Shown in pieces: positions 36,517 to 45,630 of a stretch of DNA of 64,000 nucleotides. The translations under genes and the position numbers were made by a program. The notes below the pieces were generated by a model. That model saw nothing but the letters and a program-made list of their open reading frames with translations. It was not told where the DNA came from and did no database searches. Origin of the DNA: Bacteroidaceae bacterium (GTDB lineage: Bacteria > Bacteroidota > Bacteroidia > Bacteroidales > Bacteroidaceae); the NCBI GenBank assembly GCA_017547165.1, contig JAFYQK010000024.1, positions 1 to 64,000 of the forward strand. The letters are read 5' to 3'. How positions within the stretch are numbered: the first letter of the stretch is position 1; every line of letters starts with the position of its first letter.

Positions 36517-39489
36517 TTAATACCATTCTATATTGGAACTATATGAACTTTGTTTGCGCCAACGGAGAACATCCTTCAATGCGGACGCGTCTGCCTGGAA
36601 GTTAAAGTTAAAGCATCTATATGGCATCAACACCATGGAGCAAGACATTTGGAAACAATGCAAGTCACGGGTAAGCGAAGCCGTTGTCATTGAGAGTTTT
36701 TTATAATTGAAATCATACCCCGACGAGAAAGTTATATTCCATCCTTGTGCAATACGTAAGTTTCCTGAGAAGTTTAGCGAGTGGGTAAATTTGTATGGAT
36801 AACGCATTGTTTTCGGATTAATTTTAGCAGAAGTATTCTCACGCATTATCACACCATAACTTACAGAGAAGCTCCAAGGCATTTGAAATTTAAGATAACC
36901 ATCTTCGTCTACTCGTCTATCATTTTCATTCTGCTTTGCACCACCTTGCCCTTTTCGTCTTTCTGGGTCAACATTCTGCATTTCTGGATCATGGTTATCT
37001 TCATCCTCATAGTCGTCATCGTCTTCACCATTGTTTTCCTTATCTTCCTTAAAATCCAACCCCAACAACTTAGCTCTAAGTTTTTTGAAGGTCTGATTAT
37101 TGAAGGTGTATGAGAAGTTTTGACTCATACCTTGGAATCGTCCAAAGCGACCATAGCTCCACTCTGTTTTCTCACCAACATAGACATTACCGTTCTTATC
37201 AAACTCGTATGCATAAGTGGCAAAAACAGCATTAAGACTAAAAGTATAACTTTTTGTAAGCTTTAAGCGAATTCTAGTATTCAAATCACTCCATGGACGA
37301 GATTTGGCCGCCATATTATAACTCAGCGATGCACCAAGTTCATCTATCAAACTTATTTTCTTAAAACCTGTAGTATCCTTTTTGGAATGAACCTTCATTT
37401 CCAAATTGTTAGATACATCCATTGAAATATTGCCTGACATACCTCGAGATGGGGTGCCATACAAACCATTAGAGAAATGAGAATAAACAACAGGATCACC
37501 TATAGGCTGACCATTACGGTCGGTCCGTTGATATGAACCATAGTAGCCATAACTATCAGATCCAAAATCTGGAGCATAAGAAAAACTTACACTTGGCGTT
37601 ATGACATGTCTGATTGCCTGAATCTTTTTGCCTCCAGCCCATTTTGCAGGTTTATAAAATCCGTACAATTTTGTATTGAGCGACATGCTCATATTGTAAT
37701 TATACACATTATAAAAACCTATCACAGTATCTCTTTCTACCTTTTGCTCATCCTGATTCCATTTCTGATTGATCTTTTGCAGATACATACGATCTGTAAA
37801 ATTAAAAGAGGTAGTGAGGTTTATGTATTTAAAGAGTTGGAAACTTGCAGAGATGGGAATCTGGTGCTTCATACCATTACGCCAATCCTTCAAGAGATTA
37901 CTCTTAAACAACAAGTAATCTTTAGTAGTGATACTGTTTTGTAACGTTCCAGTATATGAGAATGCTATTTTCTCATACCACCGTTCCTTACCAACAGCAT
38001 GTTTTCTCTTGAAAGGAAACATACGCGCCAATGTAATATTAAGTGTTGGCAATGTCACAGACAACGTACTGTCACGAACACTTTGTGATAAGTTAAATGT
38101 TCCCGAAAGTGTCAATCCAATATTTTGGAACGTCTTACTATAACTAACAGAACTGGTTCTGGTACTTTGCGTATAGCTCTCAGGGTCGTATCGAGAAGTC
38201 AAATTATTCTTATCGTAAGAAGTTGAAGCGTAATTTATACTTGCCGAAAAACTTTGGGAAGGATTTGCCTTTGGATCCTGTCTATGAGTCCATGTTATTT
38301 TTAAATCAGAAACATTGGGCGTAGACTTGTCATCATACACTGTTTTTTGATAACTAATATAAAAATTACCTGAATACTTATATCTTTTTTTATAGTTTGT
38401 AGAAGCAGATATTCCCCATGAACCTTTTGTATAAATATCTGCAAGAATCTTTAAATCCAGATAATCATTTATCGCAAAATAATATCCTCCTTCACGGAGA
38501 TAAAAACCACGCTCTGTCTCATCTCCATACGAAGGCATAATAAAACCACTTTGATAACTATGACTAAATGGAAAGAAACCGTAAGGAATTGCCAGAGGTA
38601 AAGGTACATCCTCTACTACGAGATGAGCTGGTCCGAAAACAATATTCTGACCAGGGCGAACCTTAGCTCTAGACATTTTTAGATAAAAATGCGGATGCTG
38701 CGCATCACAGGTGGTATATTTTCCTCCATTTATATATAGCAGACCAGTACTATCTCGTTTACTATCCTTGGTTATCATAAAGCCTTCACCTTGTTTTGTG
38801 TAAACATTGGTAATGAAAGCTTTTCTTGTTTTAAAATTATAAGAGATACGGTCTGGTTCATACTCTTCTTCACCTTGAATGAAAAGTGGTTTTCCCACAA
38901 CTTCTCCCAAAGTATCCTTGCGACCTGCAGCATGAACAAGACTGCTGTCAAGAGATATTGTTATCTCATCTGCATTAAGTTTAAGGTTTTGATATTCAAC
39001 AACACTTGCACCATATAAATTAGCCCTACTTTCCTGCATATCAAAAGTTATACTATCTGACGCAGAATAGGTGACCGGAGCATCTAGTGCATTTTTACTA
39101 GTTGGCATAGTATCTGTTTGGGTAGTATCCTTTACCCATACAGTTGTGTCCGCATGAATAGTATACCCCTTCATATTATCCAATGCCCAAGCTCTACGAA
39201 GAGAATCATTAACATGTATCGAATCTGTCTTCTGTTGAAGCGAATCAACAGAAACACCAGAAAAAGAGCGCAAAGATATTGAATCTGTGAAATTAACAGG
39301 CAAAACGCTTTTCACTACAGAATCTGATAATGATTTTATAACTTGTTTCCTTACAGAACCTGTATCCTCAAAATTTTCTGTATATGCTACTAAAAAATCA
39401 GCACAAAAAGAATTTACAGGCACAACAATGCCTGTTAGAAAAATTATTGTAGCGGTGAAAAAAAATATCTTTACTGTATTACTTCTCAA
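36517..39489 (-). CDS. lptD: LptD-like LPS assembly outer-membrane protein
   Basis: 990 residues: N-terminal signal (about 1-30), an OstA/LptA-like beta-jellyroll region (about 130-300, with ADEITISLDSSLVHAAGRKD), and a long C-terminal beta-barrel ending in aromatic WY. An acidic D/E/N-rich insert lies at about 830-860, predicted outside the barrel. It would insert LPS into the outer leaflet with LptE. The start is uncertain: the open frame begins at TTG, and the only nearby ATG (39507-39509) opens a nine-codon frame that overlaps in another phase. Confidence 0.85.
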   Translation of the reverse strand: MRSNTVKIFFFTATIIFLTGIVVPVNSFCADFLVAYTENFEDTGSVRKQVIKSLSDSVVKSVLPVNFTDSISLRSFSGVSVDSLQQKTDSIHVNDSLRRAWALDNMKGYTIHADTTVWVKDTTQTDTMPTSKNALDAPVTYSASDSITFDMQESRANLYGASVVEYQNLKLNADEITISLDSSLVHAAGRKDTLGEVVGKPLFIQGEEEYEPDRISYNFKTRKAFITNVYTKQGEGFMITKDSKRDSTGLLYINGGKYTTCDAQHPHFYLKMSRAKVRPGQNIVFGPAHLVVEDVPLPLAIPYGFFPFSHSYQSGFIMPSYGDETERGFYLREGGYYFAINDYLDLKILADIYTKGSWGISASTNYKKRYKYSGNFYISYQKTVYDDKSTPNVSDLKITWTHRQDPKANPSQSFSASINYASTSYDKNNLTSRYDPESYTQSTRTSSVSYSKTFQNIGLTLSGTFNLSQSVRDSTLSVTLPTLNITLARMFPFKRKHAVGKERWYEKIAFSYTGTLQNSITTKDYLLFKSNLLKDWRNGMKHQIPISASFQLFKYINLTTSFNFTDRMYLQKINQKWNQDEQKVERDTVIGFYNVYNYNMSMSLNTKLYGFYKPAKWAGGKKIQAIRHVITPSVSFSYAPDFGSDSYGYYGSYQRTDRNGQPIGDPVVYSHFSNGLYGTPSRGMSGNISMDVSNNLEMKVHSKKDTTGFKKISLIDELGASLSYNMAAKSRPWSDLNTRIRLKLTKSYTFSLNAVFATYAYEFDKNGNVYVGEKTEWSYGRFGRFQGMSQNFSYTFNNQTFKKLRAKLLGLDFKEDKENNGEDDDDYEDEDNHDPEMQNVDPERRKGQGGAKQNENDRRVDEDGYLKFQMPWSFSVSYGVIMRENTSAKINPKTMRYPYKFTHSLNFSGNLRIAQGWNITFSSGYDFNYKKLSMTTASLTRDLHCFQMSCSMVLMPYRCFNFNFQADASALKDVLRWRKQSSYSSNIEWY

Positions 39490-39519
39490 AGCCTAATATT
39501 GCTTTCATTTTTAGCGCGA

Positions 39520-39551
39520 CAAAGATACAACAATTCCCTAAAATGAGCAAA
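39520..39551 (-). promoter_or_regulatory. Promoter of the lptD gene
   Basis: Minus strand TTTG (39551-39548), 20 bp, then TATCTTTG (39527-39520): a complete Bacteroidetes promoter about 30 bases before the proposed lptD start. Confidence 0.7.
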
Positions 39552-39575
39552 AACAATAAAGCATTAAAGCAACAT

Positions 39576-40112
39576 TTAACAAAAAAGTTCAACCCATCTA
39601 TCCCACTTCTCTAAATCTGCATCTGGAAATCTGCTAAGCATTTCACGAACCTGCATTGGGGTTTTCTCACGTTCCGGATGACTTTTTGAATAAAATTTAT
39701 CTGCAAAACACACTATCTCTTCTTCAATTGTTTCAGGTAAAAAATCACATAATGGCAATGGTAATCCCTGCTTTTCTATAGTTTTTTTTGTCAATCCTGT
39801 GCCTGTATGTCTTTCTGCAACTCTTGCATGTTTAAACAGACCTTCCGCACGAAGCAGTTCCCCTCCATGAAGACCGTGACAAATATATGGACTATGTCCA
39901 TTGCAACCGATTCCTGGAGCATCTGTATAAATGATACCTATATCATGAAGCATGGCTGCCTCATAAACAAATTGTCGGTCTGCTTTGAGTTCTGGATGCT
40001 TTTCAACAACCTCTATAGCCCGGAGTGCAACCCGACGAGAATGACAAAGCAATAACTGCTTCAGTTCATCCTGTCCATTATAATACTTATTGATAATTTC
40101 CTCTACCATCAT
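39576..40112 (-). CDS. HD-domain phosphohydrolase
   Basis: About 178 residues from the Met at 40112, which has an AAAGG stretch upstream; other in-frame Met codons at 40130 and 40109 are possible. HD signature: CHSRRVALRA, AMLHDIGI, then further His residues (GHSPYICHG, AERHTGTG). Such small HD proteins are metal-dependent phosphohydrolases on nucleotides or related substrates. Its 5' end overlaps the C10 protease gene by about 26 bp. Confidence 0.8.
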   Translation of the reverse strand: MMVEEIINKYYNGQDELKQLLLCHSRRVALRAIEVVEKHPELKADRQFVYEAAMLHDIGIIYTDAPGIGCNGHSPYICHGLHGGELLRAEGLFKHARVAERHTGTGLTKKTIEKQGLPLPLCDFLPETIEEEIVCFADKFYSKSHPEREKTPMQVREMLSRFPDADLEKWDRWVELFC

Positions 40113-41670
40113 AAAAGACCTTTTTACCATCAACGATATATATTCCCCTTTCCGGCTTAGCTATCTTTCTTCCATGCAAATCATAATATAACGGATGAGA
40201 TAACTTTTCTATTTCATGCAAATAAATATCATTTATACCAGTAGACTGTTCTGGAATTTTAAAAGTGATGCTACATATTGACGTACTCCACCCACCAATA
40301 TGCAGTGTATATTCTTTTTCTGGAGACAAATGATGAAAATAAAATGTATCAACATATTCTTCTCCAGCAGAAAGATTCAATACTCTATAGTCCATTGAAC
40401 ATGACAAAGACGAATTCTCAGGATACAATCGATAGTACAATAATCTACCCGACACACCACTTGGTGCTTCATTTTTCATTGTAATTTGCATAACAGCAGT
40501 TCCATCGGGACTTGTATTACATTTATAATCAGTAATAACAATATTGTCTATAACACCTGGTTTAATATCAACCCTCTCTTGATAACTGATAGTACTTCCA
40601 TCAAAAGTTATACCTACGAGAGCCTCTCCAACAGGAGCAGAGTAATGACAAGATATCGTTTGTGTTCTAGTTTCTCCAGGCAGTAGTTTGACAGAACTGA
40701 TTGTTGCGGTTTTAGCCTGTTCAACAAGAGCAGTATCTTTAGGTAAATTTAATAACAGCAAATACGAATGATATAAAGTATCGAATGAAAGATTGGTAAG
40801 AGTGACATCTGTAAGAACATACTCACGACTAGTTATATCACGATGAAATGAGATATCCTCAACCTTCACTGCTTGAGCAAAATTTTCCACTGTATCTAAT
40901 TCAAGATAGTCATCAACACTATCTGGGTGCAATACCAACATATATTGATTAGCATGAAAACCTGCCATTCGTCCCCAGTCCGTTGCATCGTAATGAGGTT
41001 GCAACTCACATAAATGCTCCAGACTATAATATCCATTCATTCGCTCATTCTCCCCCCAGTTACAGTGATAAAGGCCATCTTTATTCACTCCATCTATATT
41101 AAAGGCATGACCATTCATAAAATTATTATATCCAACATATGCTACTGGTCTGCCACAAAGCAATTCATTTTGCAAAATTCTATGCCAAGAGTCAAAACTA
41201 TAAAGACTTCGGTCCAGCATCTTTACTGTTTTGTAACCAAACACCCTTCTTAATGGTTCTTCTGCATTCCACATACTCGCAGCACTTGCATCTGGTGTAT
41301 ATTTCATTCTAACCATCATACCGCACCACAAGCTCAAATCCGCGACATCATCCCAATCAATTACAGATCCAGAGGGAATAGACTCCAAGGAATAATTAGG
41401 AGTTGTCCACCCCGCTATACTGTCTTGCAAACAATATGGATAACGATAGTAACTAAGCAGTTGTTCTATAGCTGTTGCGACACAGCCAACAAGACAACGT
41501 TCTGAACTTACAGAATCGCCATAATTATAATATGGACATGAATTATTATATGGTGCCGATTGTACCCTTATCGTATGCAACAACGGTTCAACAGGAACTA
41601 CAGGTTTCGGTTGTGCAAACGAAAGCAAACAAAAAAAAGTGGCTATTATGGCACTGAAAGTATGCTTCAT
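40087..41670 (-). CDS. C10-family cysteine protease with type IX secretion tail
   Basis: 528 residues from the ATG at 41670 (in-frame ATG at 41679 is an alternative). Signal peptide MKHTFSAIIATFFCLLSFAQ. Peptidase C10 (streptopain) core: catalytic Cys in LVGCVATA (C63) and His in NGHAFNIDG (H188), then YHCNWGENERMNGYYSL. Unlike the classic family, no long pro-region precedes the core. Two or three beta domains follow, and the last 50 residues (YYDLHGRKIAKPERGIYIVDGKK) match type IX sorting domains. Exported, likely surface-attached. It overlaps the HD gene and nearly abuts tsaD. Confidence 0.85.
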   Translation of the reverse strand: MKHTFSAIIATFFCLLSFAQPKPVVPVEPLLHTIRVQSAPYNNSCPYYNYGDSVSSERCLVGCVATAIEQLLSYYRYPYCLQDSIAGWTTPNYSLESIPSGSVIDWDDVADLSLWCGMMVRMKYTPDASAASMWNAEEPLRRVFGYKTVKMLDRSLYSFDSWHRILQNELLCGRPVAYVGYNNFMNGHAFNIDGVNKDGLYHCNWGENERMNGYYSLEHLCELQPHYDATDWGRMAGFHANQYMLVLHPDSVDDYLELDTVENFAQAVKVEDISFHRDITSREYVLTDVTLTNLSFDTLYHSYLLLLNLPKDTALVEQAKTATISSVKLLPGETRTQTISCHYSAPVGEALVGITFDGSTISYQERVDIKPGVIDNIVITDYKCNTSPDGTAVMQITMKNEAPSGVSGRLLYYRLYPENSSLSCSMDYRVLNLSAGEEYVDTFYFHHLSPEKEYTLHIGGWSTSICSITFKIPEQSTGINDIYLHEIEKLSHPLYYDLHGRKIAKPERGIYIVDGKKVFYDGRGNYQ

Positions 41671-41681
41671 GGATATCATTA

Positions 41682-42695
41682 TCAAATATCTACTCTGGAG
41701 TATGCAGGCTTATCCATTGTACAGAATTCTTTTTCCTGGTACTTGAAACATCCGACCATAGCAATCATAGCAGCATTATCTGTTGTATAACCAAACTTGG
41801 GAATATATACAGTCCATCCATATCTTCTTGCATGATCCTCAAATGCTTGGCGCAAGCCTGTATTGGCACTTACACCACCAGCTAACGCAACATGTTTTAT
41901 TTTCAAATCCTTCGCAGCCTTACGTAGTTTCTTCATCAATATATCCACTATAGTATATTCAAGAGATGCGGCAAGGTCTTCCTTATGCCTCTCGATAAAA
42001 TCAGGATCTTCGGCTACCCATTCTCTCAAGTTATATAGGAAAGAGGTTTTTAATCCAGAAAAAGAATAGTCGTAACCTGCAATTTGTGGGCGGGCAAATT
42101 CAAAAGCTTTTGGATTGCCATTGCGCGCCAAACGATCTATAATGGGTCCTCCGGGATATCCCATTCCCATCACTTTTGAACATTTGTCTATAGCCTCACC
42201 TGCCGCATCATCAATAGTTTTTCCTATAATCTCCATGTCTTTATAAGACCTGACAAGAATAATTTGACTATTACCTCCACTTACGAGTAAACACAAAAAT
42301 GGAAATGGAGGTGCAGTATGCTCATCTCCTTCCTCACGTACAAAATGAGCCAAAACATGACCTTGAAGGTGATTTACTTCAATCATAGGTATATTCAGAC
42401 TTGCAGCAAGTCCTTTTGCAAAACTGACTCCGACCAAAAGGGAACCCATTAAACCTGGACCGCGAGTGAAAGCTATGGCAGAAAGTTCTTCCTGTGTCAC
42501 TCCTGCTTTCTTCAATGCATGGTCTACCACTGGTACTATATTCTGCTGATGTGCACGACTTGCCAGTTCTGGTACAACACCACCATATGCCTCATGAACA
42601 GCTTGGGAAGCCGTAACGTTAGAGAGCAATATACCATCCTTGATAATTGCTGCACTGGTATCATCACAAGACGATTCTATTCCGAGGATAATCAT
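41682..42695 (-). CDS. tsaD: tRNA t6A37 threonylcarbamoyltransferase TsaD
   Basis: 337 residues. Starts MIILGIESSCDDTSAA; metal-binding HLQGHVLAH; VSGGNSQIIL; ALAGGVSANTGLR. Transfers threonylcarbamoyl to A37 of ANN-decoding tRNAs, with TsaB and TsaE. Essential and cytoplasmic. Full length. Confidence 0.97.
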   Translation of the reverse strand: MIILGIESSCDDTSAAIIKDGILLSNVTASQAVHEAYGGVVPELASRAHQQNIVPVVDHALKKAGVTQEELSAIAFTRGPGLMGSLLVGVSFAKGLAASLNIPMIEVNHLQGHVLAHFVREEGDEHTAPPFPFLCLLVSGGNSQIILVRSYKDMEIIGKTIDDAAGEAIDKCSKVMGMGYPGGPIIDRLARNGNPKAFEFARPQIAGYDYSFSGLKTSFLYNLREWVAEDPDFIERHKEDLAASLEYTIVDILMKKLRKAAKDLKIKHVALAGGVSANTGLRQAFEDHARRYGWTVYIPKFGYTTDNAAMIAMVGCFKYQEKEFCTMDKPAYSRVDI

Positions 42696-42740
42696 GAATA
42701 TTTATTGTGTATATAATTTCGGGTAATGTTAGATAACTTA

Positions 42741-43613
42741 TCAATGGGTAATAATCTCCACACCATTATCTGTCATAAGGTATGTATGTTCCCACTGAGC
42801 ACTTGGAAGTTCATCGTCTGAAATTACTTCCCATCCATAAGGATCTTCATCATCAATGAATACTTTCCATGTACCCATGTTTATCATTGGTTCTATTGTA
42901 AAAGTCATACCAGGCACCAAAAGCATACCAGTCCCTTTGTGTCCATAGTGTTCAACTTCAGGTTCTTCATGAAACTTACAGCCTACACCATGACCACATA
43001 AATCTCTTACGACACTAAAACCATTTGAATGTGCATGTTTCTGAATAGCATTACCCACATCTCCAACAAAGACAAAAGGTTCAGCACAGACTTGCTCTCC
43101 TACTTTAAGACATTCCCAGGCTACATCAACAAGTTTTTGCTTTTTTTCTGTTGTTCTTCCTATAACAAACATACGACTTGCATCTGCATAGTATCCATTA
43201 AGAATGGTGGTACAGTCAACATTAATAATATCTCCTTCCTCTAAAATAACATCGTCAGATGGAATACCATGACAAACAACTTCATTTATACTTGTACAAC
43301 ACGATTTTGGAAAACCTTCATAATTCAATGGAGCTGGAATACCACCATGTTTAACTGTAAATTCATGTACGAGACGATCTATTTCTCCCGTGCTCATACC
43401 TTCCTCTATTCGTTCTGCGACATAATCAAGTACTGCCGTATTCAAAGCACCTGCCCTACGTATACCTTCAATCTGTTCTGGTGTTTTAATCAACTGACGT
43501 GAAGGACATAGTTTACCTCTATTCTGGAAATCCAAAATACGCAAATCCAACTCTGTAGGAGTAATTCCAGGCAGAAGTTTCCAGTTCTCTTTTATCTTTA
43601 TTTTTTTTGCCAC
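42741..43613 (-). CDS. map: Methionine aminopeptidase, type I
   Basis: About 290 residues from GTG at 43613 (VAKKIKIKENW); the longer frame to 43691 adds a hydrophobic, low-quality N-terminus and is unlikely. Metal ligands: D in INVDCTTI, D in YYADASRMF, H in CGHGVG, E in TIEPMI and E in QWEHTYL. An N-terminal extension of about 35 residues precedes the catalytic fold. Removes initiator Met from new proteins. Confidence 0.93.
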   Translation of the reverse strand: MAKKIKIKENWKLLPGITPTELDLRILDFQNRGKLCPSRQLIKTPEQIEGIRRAGALNTAVLDYVAERIEEGMSTGEIDRLVHEFTVKHGGIPAPLNYEGFPKSCCTSINEVVCHGIPSDDVILEEGDIINVDCTTILNGYYADASRMFVIGRTTEKKQKLVDVAWECLKVGEQVCAEPFVFVGDVGNAIQKHAHSNGFSVVRDLCGHGVGCKFHEEPEVEHYGHKGTGMLLVPGMTFTIEPMINMGTWKVFIDDEDPYGWEVISDDELPSAQWEHTYLMTDNGVEIITH

Positions 43614-43729
43614 TGTTCTTAATGAGTAATTAGTTTCGCATGCAAATTTACAATTAAGTGCGCGAAAAAACAAATATAACCATTTAAACAATAGCCAAAC
43701 TTATTTCCTTAGCAAGGAAAACAATCCGT

Positions 43730-44242
43730 TTACAATAGTTTTTCCATCCACACTATATCATACCACCGTAAGAATTTCCATCCACAATGGTGGAAGTGTG
43801 CAACCTTACTAAAACCCATTTTATTATGGAACAGTACGCTGTCGTTAGTCAAATATGGATCTTCTTTATCGTTGGTGTATGCAATGCAAGCGCACATACT
43901 TTGGAATCCACGCTTACGAAGTTCACTTTCAAGAGCATTGTATAACATTCTGCCTATACCGCAATGCCTTTCATTACGCTTAACGTAAACACTGGTCTCC
44001 ACACTCCATTGGAATGCTTCTCGTTCTTTAAACTCGGTGGCATAAGCATATCCAACAATTATCCCTCCTTTTTCAGCAACCAAATACGGATATCTCTGGA
44101 TAGTATCGTAAACACGGTGCGCAAATTCATCATCAGTAGGTATAACATACTCAAATGAGATGGCTGTTTCTTCTACGTATGGAGCATATATATTAAGCAA
44201 ATATGGAATATCCGCCATTGTTACATCGCGTATCTCTATCAT
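43730..44242 (-). CDS. GNAT acetyltransferase, phosphinothricin-acetyltransferase type
   Basis: 170 residues. N-terminal IRDVTMADIPYLLNIYAPYVEETAISFE is typical of the pat/bar group; acetyl-CoA site about RNERHCGIGRMLY. These enzymes acetylate small amines such as phosphinothricin or methionine sulfoximine; true substrate here unknown. Confidence 0.85.
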   Translation of the reverse strand: MIEIRDVTMADIPYLLNIYAPYVEETAISFEYVIPTDDEFAHRVYDTIQRYPYLVAEKGGIIVGYAYATEFKEREAFQWSVETSVYVKRNERHCGIGRMLYNALESELRKRGFQSMCACIAYTNDKEDPYLTNDSVLFHNKMGFSKVAHFHHCGWKFLRWYDIVWMEKLL

Positions 44243-44299
44243 ATACGGAACTACTCTGTCTTGTTCAAATTTGCCTTATCATGCTCGCTTATAAAATTT

Positions 44300-45610
44300 C
44301 TACAAAGGATGGTCATGCTTGAACATCTGCATTCTTTCCTCCAGTACGGTGTAAAGTTCATCGCGCATACGACTGGTACATGCCCTGACACCAGGTTCGA
44401 GTGAGCCAGTAGTATCAAGATTGATACTAGAGACACCATAAGAGATAAGTTCACGGACAAGTTCGCCTCCCGTCATGCCGGGATATGAGAGCGAGAAGAA
44501 GAAGCCGTCGGCTATCTCTTCCGTCACGTCACGCGGATAGGTTATGGTGAAGCCATTGTCGCAGAAAATCTTCTTCATGCGCTGTGCCCTCTCGGCATAG
44601 GCCTTGGTGTCCTGCACGAAGTTTATCTTTCCCTCGCATGAGAGGCGAAGCATCTCTGCATAGGCATACTGCGTACTGGCTGTGCAACCAGATGTTATCA
44701 TATACTGGATGCTAGCAATGAACGTGGGACCAAAGACACCGCTATCTTGATAACGCTTTGCCAAGGCAGAGAACTGGCGATCAAAGAGTTTATCGCTAAT
44801 GCACACCAGTGCTATACGACCACCGGCATAAGAGAATATCTTTGATGCTGAAAGCATAAGCAGATAGTTGTCGGTATAGCGTGCCACGGTCCTCACGAAA
44901 GGAGGCTGATAGGGCAAGGAGAGGTCACGACGGTTGTCCATGGCAAAGTATGCCAGGTCCTCCATCACTATGATGTCGTGCTCTGTGGATATCTCGCCAA
45001 TAATACGAAGTTCTGTTTCCTCCAACGATATCCATGCAGGATTGTTGGGATTGGAGTAGATTATCGCTGCTACATCACCATCCCTTACTTCTTCAAGTAG
45101 TTTAGCACGTAGGGCCTCACCACGATATGGATATATATCGAAACTCTTCCAAGCGATGCCCAATATGCGCAATTGAGACTTCTGTATGGGAAAACCGGGA
45201 TCGATGAACAAAATCTTATTCTTTTTCTCATCCCTTTGACAACATGCTATGAATGCACCGAAACTACCTGCCACGGAACCCACGGTAGGGATACAAGCAC
45301 GTGCAGATATGTCGATGTCCATAAAGGCCTTTACAAATTGGCTTGCAGCATCCTTCAACTCAGGTACACCAGCCGCAGCAGGATATTGGTTGTTGGCACC
45401 TGCATCCAGAGCCTTTTTCTCTGCCTCTATGCCGAAAGTGTTGCATGGCAAACCAGGACTGCCTTGATCCATACGTATGAACGGCAAACCCGTCTTTTGC
45501 TCAAGGTATTGGGCAACGAGTAATGTCTCGCCTATCGTTGCATGGGACAAGTCGGCAACGTGGTTCACACGTGCCGCCTCCTGTACCAATTCGTCTGTGA
45601 ATATCTTCAT
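44300..45610 (-). CDS. PLP-dependent aminotransferase, class I/II
   Basis: 436 residues. PLP Lys in the motif SASKIFSYAGGR; DQGSPGLP near the N-terminus, and SNPNNPAW for the aspartate-type fold. Last gene of the aromatic cluster, 20 bp after the first-listed phenylacetate-CoA ligase gene, so it probably converts arylpyruvates to and from Phe, Tyr or Trp. Cytoplasmic. Confidence 0.88.
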   Translation of the reverse strand: MKIFTDELVQEAARVNHVADLSHATIGETLLVAQYLEQKTGLPFIRMDQGSPGLPCNTFGIEAEKKALDAGANNQYPAAAGVPELKDAASQFVKAFMDIDISARACIPTVGSVAGSFGAFIACCQRDEKKNKILFIDPGFPIQKSQLRILGIAWKSFDIYPYRGEALRAKLLEEVRDGDVAAIIYSNPNNPAWISLEETELRIIGEISTEHDIIVMEDLAYFAMDNRRDLSLPYQPPFVRTVARYTDNYLLMLSASKIFSYAGGRIALVCISDKLFDRQFSALAKRYQDSGVFGPTFIASIQYMITSGCTASTQYAYAEMLRLSCEGKINFVQDTKAYAERAQRMKKIFCDNGFTITYPRDVTEEIADGFFFSLSYPGMTGGELVRELISYGVSSINLDTTGSLEPGVRACTSRMRDELYTVLEERMQMFKHDHPL

Positions 45611-45630
45611 TTGTTAAACTATGCAATATT

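Noticed and set aside
43704-43720. Small hairpin TTTCCTT/AAGGAAA as a terminator after the GNAT gene
   Set aside because: Only seven pairs, no T tract, and it lies between same-strand genes with no other sign of termination.
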